Shown here piece after piece: positions 1 through 11,295 of a stretch of DNA of 64,000 nt. The DNA is from Portevinia maculata (taxonomy: Eukaryota > Arthropoda > Insecta > Diptera > Syrphidae), in NCBI GenBank assembly GCA_949715645.1, contig OX454525.1, positions 215,778,221 to 215,842,220 of the forward strand. Direction: 5' to 3'. How positions within the stretch are numbered: position 1 is the stretch's first letter; each line of letters opens with the position of its first letter. The notes beneath the pieces were generated by a model. That model was given only the letters and a program-made list of their open reading frames with translations, made no database searches and was not told where the DNA came from. The position numbers and the translations under genes were made by a program.

Positions 1-1540
1 CAGGGTATTTCACTACGGACATATCAAATAGCCATATAGCGGAGGTTTCAATTCCAAGAAACTTTAGCAGACATAACAGTTAATTCTGAACACTTTTTAC
101 TCCTGATGAGGTTAAATGGGCAAATAACTCATTTAAACCATTCAAGACATCAGGTACAGAAGCTATCTTTCCAGCCATCATCCAAAAAGGAATACAGATT
201 TTGGTACCTTCCATGATCACATTACTAGGGTTTAGCTTCAACTGGGGATGCCAAGTACCTGGAGGGAGGTAAACCTAGTATTCATCCCCAAACCCGGAAA
301 CAAACCGAGCGAATTACCTAAATCGTATTGTCCTAAAAGCTTGACTTGTTTTTTGCTGAAAACAACGGAAAGTATTATCAACGTGCACATCAGAGAATGC
401 TTAATGAACAACGTGCCTCTAAACCCATTTCAATATGCATACAAAATATGCAAATCCACGGAAGGCGCTCAAAAAGGTACAACGGCTTGCATGCCGAGGT
501 ATCTCGGGACAAATGCGAACCTTTCCAACAACTGCCATAGAGGCAACCACAGGACTAACACCTCTCCACATACACATTCACAAAACGGCGATCCGCAGCG
601 CAACAAGCTAATTCAGTTAAATGAGATAAGGGTTAACGACCACCCGAACTTATGACCCTTCTCGATGAACTCCCGGAACTAGATATGAACTGCGCGTCAC
701 AGAACGCCTTCACAAAACGCTGCTTAAAAAAACTGTTTTCCACAGGGATTCCCCAAGAGAGATGCATGGGTTAGCAATAACCCACCAAACAGTCATACCG
801 GCATAGCGTAGGTATACAGATGGTTCTAAAACGGAATTGGAGGTAGGAGCCCGAATTTACGGACCAAATACTTGAATTACGATACCCATTGGAAAAAGAC
901 CCAGCGTATTTCAAGCAGAGCTCCAAGACATTGAAGAATGCGACAGCCACATCAATACATCTGGTATCATCCATATATTCACAGATTGTCAGTCTTGCAC
1001 TGGTATAAGACACTTCAAACACTAGGATCAAGGGACAAGACCAAAATTTGGTGGGTTGCGGGCCACAAGGGTTTTGAAGGCAATGAAAAGCCGACAAACT
1101 GGCAATAAATGGCTACTCCGATTTCAAAGGTACAAAGATCAGCAGGAATTACAGCAATAAAATGCTGGGAACATCTGATATGTACCACCTGTTGAGAGAG
1201 CATCCCAGGACCCAGGACAGGCCAAACGAGCCATCCAGCCCTTTAGTGAAATGCCGACAAATGTTTGAATTTGAGATCAAAAACGAAAGTTATCTTACGG
1301 TTTAAGATACCACCTCAATATAATGCAAATAGTCGACTCTCCAGAGTGCGGGCTATGTCTTGAAATAGGCGAAACAGCTGAACACATTCTGTGTGAATGT
1401 CTAGCCCAAACTAGAAAGATATTCAGTGAACAATTGAGCTCCCAAGACATAAAGTAGTCCTCTGCTTTCAGCATTGTCCGCTTTGAACGAAAAGTAGAAA
1501 TACTACTAGCCTACGCATTTTCTGGCCCAGGCGGTACATA
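1..1540 (+). pseudogene. Relic of an RNase H-bearing non-LTR retrotransposon (ORF2 RT, RNase H, C-terminal zinc motif)
   Basis: Three frames of the + strand still show the order of a LINE ORF2. Around 120-480 lies the start of the RT domain: FPAIIQKG, then VFIPKPGNK, then a degraded 'PISLTSFLLKT' block and QYAYKICKSTE. Around 815-950 is the start of RNase H (VYTDGSKTE, GARIYGPN, SVFQAEL). Near 1050-1085 is WVAGHKGFEGNE. At 1335-1405 is a C-terminal cysteine-rich motif (SPECGLCLE, then AEHILCEC). The RT palm is missing and there are many stops and shifts, so it is dead. It continues left of the window. The C-terminal motif nearly matches that of the fragment at 60031-60329, so both belong to one family. 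An RNase H domain in ORF2 points to the LOA/I group; the exact clade is inference. Confidence 0.75.
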
Positions 1541-1762
1541 GATCGAGCCAGAATTTAAGAAAACCCTTTTCATGATTTTAATATTCCCTATTATGAACTA
1601 TATCAGACTTTTCAAAATGAACGACTAAATTTCTGAAGTATCCATATTTTGAAAAGATAGGTAATTGGAATAAGAAAGGTATATAACTCAAGAAATACAT
1701 GTAATTCATATTTTTGTACAAGTAAATTGACCAGAAGAGCAGCATGGACGCAGCAAACATGT

Positions 1763-2030
1763 TTACGTTTCCATTTGTTTTTCCAGATGGGCTTTCAGCT
1801 GTTGGTTAAAATCATCTTCAATGTTATCATCGTCCCAATTGTCCTCCCAAACATTTACTGCACTACCGTCTTCCTCTGCTACATTAAAATCTAAAAAATA
1901 CATCATATTCAATGACGATTTATTTTGCATATTGGAATTCACACACACCTTCAGCTGGAAATTCTTCGAAGTCGTCATCTTCTTCCAAGAGACCCAAGTC
2001 CCCTTTTAATTTGTTTTTTTCTGATGACAT
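1763..2030 (-). CDS. Sem1: Sem1/DSS1, 26S proteasome lid subunit (two exons)
   Basis: This is an apparently intact host gene. Exon 1 is 1949-2030 (ATG at 2028-2030) and exon 2 is 1763-1890, stop included. The intron is 1891-1948 (58 nt), GT...AG, with a T-rich tract before the AG. Splicing leaves one open frame of 69 residues. The protein has the two acidic, tryptophan/phenylalanine-bearing segments of the family: DLGLLEEDDDFEEFPAE at residues 11-27 and VNVWEDNWDDDNIEDDF in the middle. It ends in a helical tail of the QQLKAHLE type. Known Sem1/DSS1 proteins are about 70-90 residues; they help assemble the proteasome lid, bind ubiquitin, and also serve in TREX-2 and BRCA2-type complexes. The intron argues against a retrocopy. 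A weak polyadenylation signal (ATTAAA) lies at 1577-1582. Both flanks are transposon DNA or unassigned. Confidence 0.9.
1891..1948 (-). other. Sem1 intron (58 nt)
   Basis: The donor reads GTGTGTGTG and the acceptor TATTTTTTAG on the - strand. Exon 1 ends in phase 1, and the split codon becomes GAT (Asp), as expected from the Asp at that place in fly Sem1 proteins as I remember them. Length and phase are typical of short dipteran introns. Confidence 0.85.
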
Positions 2031-3703
2031 TGCAGAAGTATTTTATAAATATGTAAATTAATAAATTTGATTTAAAAAAATTACTTGAAAACGTCGCTCA
2101 AAAATTTAAAAAAAAAATGCATGAAGTGCATAGCATACTTATACTTGTCATGTCTCATGTGTCACAGTCACGTTCAGTTTTGTATTTTTTATAATTCGCC
2201 TGTGACACTTACAGGGTGCCACAAATGGAACCCGGTTAAATCAATTCCACGCTGCCTATCAGAATTTGTTCGCATCCGAATCGGTGGATCGCAATTTTTA
2301 CAAAAAATAGGTCTGTTGGTGAACTAATATGCAAAGGTAAATTTATATAAACTTTTGTGCAAAACTACACATACGCGTTCGCGTATTGAGGAAATGGTAA
2401 AAAAGATGAACGAAAGAAAAATGTATACTTTCGTTAATTTTTCTTCACACAAAATTTCAGCTGGTAAAAAAGGGAAAACCGTCAGATGATGAAATCCTAT
2501 TAGTTTGCCAGCAAAAAAAAAACAGCGGTTGCCTCTTTTCAAGCCAAACTTAGATGTTTTTCATCTTTAGGATTCTCTCTCGATTTTGGAGATATGACAG
2601 TTTCAATTTGTCTACACATAAAATACGTGAACCTAATGAAAAATGTAAACAAACTCAGCTGGAGGGTAAGGAAACCAAATAATTGGCATTAATAGGCGGG
2701 AGAATCAAAGGAATCTGGAAATAAAAGTACGTTTTTTATTGAAAATCAATAGTTTTTCGACTTTATTTTCAGGAAAATGGATTCATTTAAATATGCAAAG
2801 AAGTTGGATGCAGAAAATAGAAAGAACTGTACTGCAAAGTTCTCTTTAATTGCACACTTTCATGTGATGGCAAAGTAGGAGCTGTGGATTCGTGGGAGTA
2901 AAGAGTTGAAGGCAGGCTTCTTGAAAATAAAGGTAATCCAAATACCAAAATAAAGAGAAAATTCTCCGTATTTTTCGAACGGCTGGTCTTTGAACTTGAC
3001 AAAGACCTATATGGACGCGATAATCATCTCGTAGAGTGACATTGAACGTATATACTCAAGAAGCTTTACATTGCTGCTGTTTTCACTTAAATATACAATT
3101 GGTTAACAATCACAAAGATTGTTCCATACGATTTGTGCAAATTTCTGAAATTTTAATATTCAATTTATTTCTGATGTTTAAGAAAGGGATTCGGCACTTC
3201 AGAAAGTGATAGCTTCGCGAAGTGTTCTAATGAAAGCGTTTCTATATATGCAATAAAACTAAAGGAAAAAATATTATTACTGGCTTCGGCAAAATTTGAA
3301 TTGGATTGTAGCCACTGCGGCTATAAAATATTCAGTTTAGGGTTCTCAAACTTGTTTTAGGTTGTCAAACGTTTGTGTTGATGTCATACGGCTTCTAAAA
3401 AGTTATCGAACGAAAAGTAGAGAACGAAAGTAGTTACATGAAGAAAACTTTCGCCTTCGCGTGATTTCTTTCGTTTCTTGAATTGCGTAAGCACTTTTGT
3501 GCTTTATAACTTCAGTGGGCTATTAACCACTGAAGTTATAAATTGGAATAGAGTACTTCGCGACAAGATTGGTGTTCTATTGCACGTCTACATTTGGCTA
3601 TTTTCCACACGAATAATTCGTGGTGAAGAGGAGGAAAATCAGCGAGTAGCTGAGGAACTTATAACTAAATGTATCACCAAAAAGGGTCAGCGACACGAAG
3701 TTT
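2031..3703. other. Unassigned AT-rich DNA between Sem1 and non-LTR element D; no recognisable gene
   Basis: No open frame here resembles a family I know. Splice-like signals occur on the + strand: an acceptor at about 2460 (TTTCAG) followed by a short open stretch, and an acceptor at about 2773 (TTTATTTTCAG) followed by an ATG with 33 codons. A donor-like GGTAAGGA lies near 2665. They could be exons of a small gene divergent from Sem1, but the frames tried did not join into a convincing protein. The D insertion interrupts this DNA: the original sequence resumes at 53227. Confidence 0.4.
3503..3542. repeat. Perfect inverted repeat, 16-bp arms, 8-bp spacer
   Basis: The arms are 3503-3518 and 3527-3542; the left arm reads TTTATAACTTCAGTGG and the right arm is its exact reverse complement. 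The 8-bp spacer is GCTATTAA. It lies in unassigned DNA about 160 bp from the D insertion. It could be a hairpin, a footprint of a small palindromic element, or the core of a repeat. No function is assigned. Confidence 0.85.
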
Positions 3704-4487
3704 GACGGCAATTTTATGAATTTGAATTTGAAAATTTATTAGTTTAAAAAAAACTCTTAACATCAGTTAATATTTAGTTAATACTTATAACTACAAGTGA
3801 TTTTATATAATATTATTTTTTAACAGTGGTTTAAGTATGGATTTAAATACCTACATTTAAATTTGTTTCAGTCTTGAGGTTTCTAGGTAGATTATTAAGT
3901 AATTGTACTCCTTTGTAAAGCAGGTTGTTTTGAGTGCCAGCTCTGCTATAAAGCGGTAGTCTAAAATCACCGGCATTAATTAAATTATAAAAAGAATTTG
4001 TTATATAACTAATATTAAGTTGGAGATATAGGGGGTATAAGTTGTTTCCAATTTTAAATATCACACAAGAGCATTAAATTTTAAACGTAGTTCAATACTT
4101 AACCATCCGAGGTTTGAAAGCATTTCCTGTATTGGAGTTCGGAAATCACACTTACACACAGTTCTCTCTGCTCTATTTTGCATTATTTGAAGTTTTCTGA
4201 TATTTTCCATATTTGACATGTAGGTATATGATCGATGAACAATAATCAAAAGGAGGAAGGACCAACGTGTTGTAAATTGTAAAAGCACAATTATGTGATA
4301 TTTTTCTAAATTCTTTTGAAAAACCCTATCTTTTTTGAGACCTTAGCACAAAGTTTAGTTACATGTTCATTGAATTTAAGTTTACTGTCAATATATACTC
4401 CCAGATACTTGATTTCACGAACACATTCAACTAATTCACCATTTATTCTAATGTTGACATTCGTTTCATTACTACTAATGCACATGC
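3704..4487 (-). pseudogene. Non-LTR element D, 3' part (RT C-terminus and 3' end)
   Basis: The - strand encodes the end of a CR1-group LINE ORF2 in three broken frames: 4306-4483 (IKYLGVYIDSKLKFNEH, the RT thumb region), 4061-4288 (RTPIQEMLSNLGWLS) and 3843-4064 (a motif of the YNLIN...FRLPLYS type). The reading frame runs off at 4483, exactly where LTR element A begins after ATGC (4484-4487). It resumes at 49822: across the junction the codons give E-T-K-C-M-C-I-S-S. The 3' end is near 3714, with a TTCAAATTCAAATTC-like tail. A possible 10-bp target duplication is GACGGCAATT (3704-3713) against GACGGAAATT (53217-53226). The frames are broken, so the copy is dead. Confidence 0.85.
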
Positions 4488-5489
4488 TGTAACGATAAAT
4501 AGCCCCCTCATACAACGTTGCTACCGTGCTGCCATCTCTTCACTCGACTCCGATGTCGAAATGTCTGGGCGGATGGATGAAGCCATCCCTGTGGTAACTG
4601 CCCCACCTTGGCAGTCACCTGCAACGCCGCTATCCCTCCTTCCCCGAGCCAAGAAAAAAAAATAAAGTTCCAAAAGAAAGAACAAATTCCAACAAGAGAA
4701 AAACTCCCTACGGAAAAGCTCGAACCACGGCGGCCCACTAAACCTCTCGACAGGCCCCCGCTTACAGGCGGCCAGGGCACTGACGAACGGCCTGATTGGA
4801 AAGAGGGTTGGGGGGTTGTCCGACCAATCGCAGCTAGGCATGGCAGCGTCCCGCGCTAGCTCGTCGGTGGGAGCGGGTTCTTGCTGCGAGCTCGGACTGG
4901 GGTTACATTATTTTACATGCCTAAACTTAACCTTCTATCGCTTCTCACGGAGTCAGCCACCCGGTGGTACGGGGCTGGTAACGTCTACTATCTCCGGAGA
5001 AGTCCGATCTACCTTACGGTAGACCCCCCCTGAAATAAGCGCCTGCGACACCCTGGACCACCAGGGGCTCGCGAAAAAAATAAGACCACGCCCGAGGAAT
5101 CTCGAGAGTGGGGTTGGGGGAGGTAGATGCTGTTGTTTCTCCCCCTGAGCTGGCCCACCCCACCGCAGCATTAGCTTGCGGATCCTTGGCTTGCGCTGGC
5201 CCCTAAACCGCTAAGGGACATATCGTCCCTTTAAATACTTATACTTTCGCCTACCCTCCTATTTCACCTTCCCTTAGACTCCTTTCCTTCCCATACCCAG
5301 AACTTACACGGGCATTCTTACAGAATAATATTCAAAAGAATTTCGGAAATAACAAGCTAACGCTAGGTGAGATTAATTGTTATTCACAAAGTTTTATTTC
5401 ATTAAGAAGAAAAATGACTAAAAATAAGAATATATATAACTATGCTATGAGTTTTGAGTTATAAAGATAAGTGATTCATTAACCTAAGT

Positions 5490-8096
5490 TAATGTGACCA
5501 TATTTTTTAAAGACAATGCGGGGCACATTTCAAGAAACCTTTTTTTTTTAATTTTTTTGTGAAAACATATTTTTTATTATTTTATTAAAAATTAAAATAA
5601 AAATACTTCATATTTGGTTATAATTAGTTTATGTAATTTTAAAACATAGGAACATTTTAATCAGTCTATAAATAAATAGTAAAAGTAAATAAATAGATAG
5701 AATTCAATAAATAAAGCAAGCAATCACAAAAATAAAAAATAAAGGTTCATTCTATGAACACATTTCATAAAAAAATAAACTCTAAATTTACTGCGCGGGT
5801 CGATTAATTATATTTTACAGACGTGTGTAATTTCTGCAAAACTCTATCATTGTTTTTTATGTATTCTTAAAAAAAGTTGCAGGAATTAGCGAAAAATATT
5901 TTTAATAAAACAATAGACTTCACCGTTTGTACTTGCATCTGAGTTTTTTCTTGAGTCCATAAATGATTTATCATTGAAAATATTCGTTCTGTTGATGCAT
6001 TTGTTCCTGGAAGTCTCAGTATATATTCCACAATCAGCAGAAGACTTTTGTGGGGTATTTCATTTGAAGAAAAGTATATACAAATTTCAACCCACCTGAC
6101 ATCAATTGGAATATCATCGTCATTCCAATGCCCAATTTTCTGAGGGCTTAAAAATTTTTTTAAATAAGAAATTTCGTCAAAAAAATCACTTCCAGCTATA
6201 TCAACTTTTGTATTTTCCAATACAAGGGCAAAACTGCCTTGCACTTTTTGCCACTCAATGCTTTCTTTTAGACATGCCCACTGAAAATCCTCAGCGTACA
6301 TAAATTGTGAAGTCCACTTCTCAAGGTACCGCCAGCAGTTTTTATAAAAGCATTGAGTATGAGAAATAAACCATGTCTTATTTATGGTACCGCATTCTTC
6401 TAAATTATTTAAGTTTTGTCTTATAGAGATGGAAATGAATTGAGTTTCTATTCGTTCTTTAAATTTAAACTTTAGACTAGAAATTTGGTTGTGAATTTCC
6501 ATTATAGTTTTCTTATCCCGCTCGACTTGCTAAATAGAATTATGAAACAACATGTATGTAAAAACATTAACTACAACTCAGATTTCGGATCTTCAAAAAA
6601 TATTTGTAACGCATATGGATATTTTTCGAGAGATAAGAAAAAGGACTTTAATGGCTCAAATAATTTTAACACACGTTCGATGGCCGGCAGCAGGGCTAGC
6701 CATCTTGTCTTGCAGAAGCCGAGCAATCTATTATATTCGACCTGCGCATCACAGCAAAATTCTTTTAATTTTCTTAATCTAACAGTGTATATATAAAAAT
6801 GAGAGTATATTTTCACAATAATGTTTTCTATATCCACCGGAAGAAAATCAGTAGCGGTTTGAACCGCATTGTGAATAATATGTGCCGAGCAACCTACACC
6901 AATTATGGATTGCTTAAGTTCTCCATTTAGACGACTAAAAACATTGTTGCTTCCCCTTCGTGATAAGCCGCAAAAGTTAGTGTTTGCATTATCTGCACAA
7001 AAACCTACCACCTTATCCAAGAAATCTGCTTTTCTTAAAATTTGTAAAATGGACTCACTTATAATTTCGGACGTTTCACCAGGTAATGACACCAATTCTA
7101 ATAGCCGCAGTTTAAGGCCCTCTTTGCGATCAAAATATCTCACCAATGTGGGAAAAAGCTTTGTCTTTTTTGTTTGATGCATCCGAAAAAATTGACACAA
7201 AACTGATTTTCTTTAACTCCTCTTGTTGCTCGTTTGTGGCAAAGGGGACCAACACATTAGTGACGTTGGACTCGCATTTGGTTCGAGCACAAGCAAGCTT
7301 GGAATCGAAGAGTTTTTGCAGAAGCTTGGAAGTGCAATCTATCGACCGGAAGCTCTGATTTTGAGAAATTGTATGAAAAGCCATTACGGCTTCAGATGTT
7401 GCCAATTTTTTTCCACCTTCACCAAAATCAGCCTTCCGAAAAAATGTCTCGAGCTTTGTCGTACCTATTGTTCCTTCGACTTTTACTTTGTGTTTATCGG
7501 ATTTAATATGTCGGGTTATATAATTTTTTCCACCAGAAGCAATTGAAAATTCGCTGCCACAAATATTACATCTAACAAACGAATCTCTGTTGGTCGGCTT
7601 AATGAAAGGGTATTCTTTTTGCATCTCTGCAGTGAGTTTACACTCTCTTTTCGCCTTTTTGTTTGCCCTTGATGTTGACGCCATTCTAAAAAAATTAACA
7701 AATATAATAGTTCAACCTCTTATTGAACCAATAATATTGGTACTTCATCTTCTCATTCTGAAAGAAAATACTTACTGGAGCATAGAAAACAAGAACTTAT
7801 ACACTGCAAAAGGAAAAGCAGATATTTAATTTTGCTTTGACAGCTACGTCAAAACAAAATGACAATAATATTTCGTAAAGCACTGTTCACATGCGCATTA
7901 TTTAAAAGCACTTTGTAATTGAGAGTTTGCATGTGATACATTTTAGTATTATACTTTGAAAAGTTCTATATTTATAATTTTGCGGGACTTTGCGGGACAA
8001 ATCTGTAAATGAGGGACATTTTTCCGGCAGTTTATGATGCGGGATAGCCATGTGAAATGCGGGATTGTCCCGCAAAATGCGGGACGTTTATCACTA
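5490..8096 (-). mobile_element. hAT-superfamily DNA transposon inserted in the left LTR of A
   Basis: The ends read TAATGTGACC (5490) and, inverted, TAGTGATAAA (8096), close to the hAT consensus YARNG. The flanking 8-mers are acctaagt (5482-5489) and tgctaagt (8097-8104), a match at 6 of 8. The other LTR of A (near 34170) reads straight through this site as acctaagtggg, so the empty site is visible in the same window. Subterminal GCGGG-rich motifs occur at both ends. The element carries a broken transposase on the - strand. Confidence 0.85.
5867..7684 (-). pseudogene. hAT transposase, broken
   Basis: Three consecutive - strand segments make up one transposase. 7130-7684 starts at ATG and carries a BED/TTF-type zinc finger (CNICGSEF, then HIKSDKH, about residues 38-66). 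6571-7200 carries the RNase H-like core (VGFCADNANTN, GCSAHIIHNA, CKTRWLALLPAIERVL). 5867-6502 carries the C-terminal hAT dimerisation segment (LPGTNASTERIFSMI, then VKSIVLLK). The first two overlap in different frames, so there is a frameshift near 7130-7200. The second and third are separated by stops at 6503-6570. In the family the protein cuts and pastes the element; this copy cannot encode it in one piece. Confidence 0.85.
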
Positions 8097-8273
8097 TGCT
8101 AAGTGGGAGATTTTATCGACATTTATCAAGAAAACCAGAAAAAAAACTATCATAATACACAAGGTAAGATTGAACCCCGTTCGAAGGGAAAGGTTAATTT
8201 ACTCGTCCTTAATCGATAGGGCAATTCACTCATAGACTCAAGGGTTACCACCCCGTTGGTAAATCTATAATAC

Positions 8274-8745
8274 TGTTACATCCAGGCTAGGATTCGTAAA
8301 GATAAAACGTTATTCTATTTAATAAATCTTTATAAGTTCTCTTTCAATTTAATTCTTGATTATTATTCTAATAATTCACTTCTTTAATTCAACAATTTAC
8401 TTTCACAATTAATCACTTTAATTAAACAATCACTTTTCTCTTGATCAATACTTCCACTTTTTCTCTATACTACTGTCCTCTATCGCACTTCTTAATCGCG
8501 GTTCAAAACTAGAATGTCTCGGGTGCTCCTGCGACATCTATTTATATCTCCTAGTAACACCTTTCGAACTTTCCTGGTTCGTTAAGTTCAGAAGGTTCGA
8601 GAACAACATAACAAGTTATACCACAGCTACTCAAACTACTATTCCAATGCTGCCAAAATCGGTAATATGGCTACTTTTACTCTCTACTAGATGGCGTAGT
8701 TGACTAATTAATGCTGAATGACACAGTTCAAGCAAACATGCAACA
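8274..8745 (-). repeat. Element B, 3' LTR (472 bp)
   Basis: It pairs with 24983-25454. The integrase end of pol runs into it, and the frame stops at 8631. On its right flank the - strand reads TGAGGGGGATAT, the polypurine tract. Confidence 0.9.
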
Positions 8746-11138
8746 ATATCCCCCTCATAAACTTGTTCGTCCCGAACAAGGACGACAATATTTTCGCCAT
8801 GGTAGCGATGGAGACGATCCACATGGACAACTTTCAGCTTGCCTCTTCCTCGCTGGATCCGGTAGACAACATCGTTGATGCGCTTCACTATCTTATAGGG
8901 TCCTTCCTGTTGTGTTATGAACTGCGCTTCGATAAGCTAATAGGAACATGGGGATGTGCTTGTCCCAGTCCCGCTGGCAGTCGCCAACAACCTTAGAAAG
9001 GTGTTCGTTTAAGGTTCTATTCAAGCGTTCCACCATTCCGTCCGATTGTGGATGAAGCGGGGTTGTTCTTGTCTTCTTAATCCCTAGCAACTGGCATACT
9101 CCTTGAAAAATCTTCGACTCGAAGTTGCGACCTTGGTCCGAGTGCAATTCCATTGGTACACCAAATCTGCTTACCCAGTTGTGGACAATCTGCTCTACCA
9201 CGGTTTTAGCTTCTTGGTTAGGTATAGCAAATGCTTCAGGCCATTTAGTGAAGTAGTCCATCACTACGAGGATATAGCGGTTTCCACTGTTGGTTTCTGG
9301 AAACGGTCCTGCGATATCAACTGCAATCCTTTCAAAGGGCGCTCCAACGTTGTATTGATGCATCTTGCCTTGCATTTTTACTCTCGGGCCTTTACTGGCT
9401 GCGCAAGTGGCGCAGTTTCGGCACCAGTTTTCGACATCGTCTCTTGCGTGGATCCAGTAAAAGTGTTCTCGCACTTTTTCGAGTGTCTTATTTACTCCCA
9501 AGTGACCTCCGGACACTCCATCATGTAGTTCCCTAAGCACTTCGTTGACGTTCGATCTGGGTACCACAAGTTGCATCACGGCTGATGTTCCATCCGAACT
9601 TTCCCATTTTCTTTTCAAAATGCCATCCTGGACATGAAGTGAGTCCCATTGTGCCAAGTATGCCTTCAGTTCCGGACTCCTATTGGAGATCTGCTGCCAG
9701 TCCGGTTTGCCCTCATGTTCCTTCCAGGCGAGAATCGGCTCGATATCCGGATCTTCCTGTTGAGCATTCCGGATGTCCCGTGCACTCCAGCCGCTAATGG
9801 GCTCAGCTCTCAACCGTTGGACTGACACTTTATCTTTTTCCTCCTGGCGTACGCAATGTTTACAATCAGCCCTGCAGGGTCGCCGGGAGAGGGCATCTGC
9901 GTTGGAGTGAAAAGTTCCCTTTCGGTGCTGTATCTCGTAGTCATACATCTGCAGCCGCTCAATCCGCCTCGCGACTTGTCCTTCAGGGTTCATAAACTGC
10001 AGCAGCCACATTAGAGACGCATGATCTGTACACAGGATGAATTTCTACCCATATAAGTACTTGTGGAAGTGCTTTGTTGCCAGGATCAAAGCCAGGTAAT
10101 ATGGCGTATAAGTGGTTACGCAATAGTTCCTCTCCGGCTTGGATAGCACTTTACTGAAGTAGGAAACTACTCTCTCTTGGCCATCATGGATCTGCGAAAG
10201 AACTGCTCCGATCCCAACATTACTAGCGTCGGCGTCTACAATAAATGTTTTTCCTGGAGTAGGGTACGCTAGAATTGGAGCATCACACAGTTGGTGTTTG
10301 AGGCTCTTGAAACTCGTTTCGCATTCACCTGACCATTTAAATGGTTTTCCCTTTTCCGTCAGTTGATGCAAGCTCTTCGCGATCCTTGCTTGATGAGGTT
10401 CCCTGCCATGGATTGCTGCTCCTGATTCAGATCGCAGTGCTGGAATAAAGTTCTTTTTACCTCAGTCATTCCCATTGGTGAACGAGGCTTCGCAACACCT
10501 TCCTGTGATAGTTTCGTGATGGCAGTAACCGGTACACATTTTCCAACCACCTCACCTTGCTTCAATTTGACGCTTTTGTGTTCCGCATTAAGAACTCGTA
10601 CGGGAACCATATTGTTCTTCGGCTCGACAAGCATTTTTCCAACCACGCAGTTTCGGCAGTGGTTGTCTTCTGGCTCGACTAGAAAGAATCGGTGGGCCCC
10701 AGGATCACCTTCCAGCTTTGTCCAAATTAGTGTCTCTGAAGAAGGTGGTAGGACCTCGTCCTTACTAATGACTGTCCTGAGGGATACGGCGTTCTCGTTC
10801 CCGTACACCATCGGAATCTCTACGTTTCGATACTTGAGTACTTGCATACCAATGTCCAATACTACATCATGCGCCTTCATGAAATCGATTCCAATGATGC
10901 ATTCGTCACATATATCAGCTACTAGGAAAGCGTGGGAGAATGCTAATCCTGCCAAATTTATTGTTAGTATGACCCCTCCATACACTTTCGCTGTCGCTCC
11001 TGTTGCTGTTTTCAGACAGTAATTGCTGGTGTTGTGCAGCCAAGACTGACGGACGATGTCCCTTCTTATAATGGAAGCGGTGGCACCGGTGTCGATGGTT
11101 GCAACGCACTTATTTTGTCCGATATAGGCTTCCACTGT
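8631..11138 (-). pseudogene. Element B pol: protease, RNase H, integrase; reverse transcriptase deleted
   Basis: 10359-11138 encodes an aspartic protease (CVATIDTGATASII, then CIIGIDFMKAHD) and a linker. The frame then jumps near 10375 straight to the connection region (IAKSLHQLTEKGKPFKW): the whole RT, about 200 or more residues in relatives, is missing. 10045-10371 carries the start of RNase H (FIVDADASNVGIGAVLS). An in-frame stop separates it from 8893-10011, which has the end of RNase H (TDHASL, IEHRKG-like) and integrase. The integrase has the HHCC finger (GGHLGVNKTL, CRNCATC), the DDE residues (AVDIAGPFPE, HSDQGRNFES, MVERLNRT) and a tail at 8631-8888 after a frameshift. Pol was continuous with gag before element G inserted at 11149. 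Confidence 0.85.
8746..8757 (-). promoter_or_regulatory. Element B polypurine tract
   Basis: The - strand reads TGAGGGGGATAT immediately before the 3' LTR. In LTR retrotransposons this is where plus-strand DNA synthesis is primed. Confidence 0.75.
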
Positions 11139-11295
11139 TAGACTCTGGTGGTTAACTCCGCCATAGATTTCTATGCCGGTCCCAAGCCCGGATAAAGGAG
11201 GAGGGTTTAGGGTAACGGGGGGAACTCCATCCTATCCCTAGTAAAATCCTGACCCCTAGATGAAAAACTAGGCTAAAAAAGCAACAACAACAAAC

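Noticed and set aside
248..655. 135-codon frame as a host gene
   Set aside because: Its first part is clearly a LINE RT start (VFIPKPGNK, QYAYK) and the rest is a shifted remnant.
2040..2060. TATAAAA upstream of Sem1 as a TATA box
   Set aside because: On the - strand it lies only about 10 bases before the ATG, too close to direct a start before the codon.
2760..2870. Possible exon starting MDSFKYAKKLDAE after a good acceptor
   Set aside because: It stops after 33 codons, no upstream exon joined in frame, and I recognise no family; kept only as a note in the unassigned segment.
3843..4515. D 3' part as a separate 5'-truncated LINE insertion
   Set aside because: The frame and the ATGC duplication join it to 49822-53216 as one element.
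4508..5171. Overlapping open frames of 83-106 codons in both directions
   Set aside because: They lie in the LTR of A, partly recur at 33778-34063, and show no domain.
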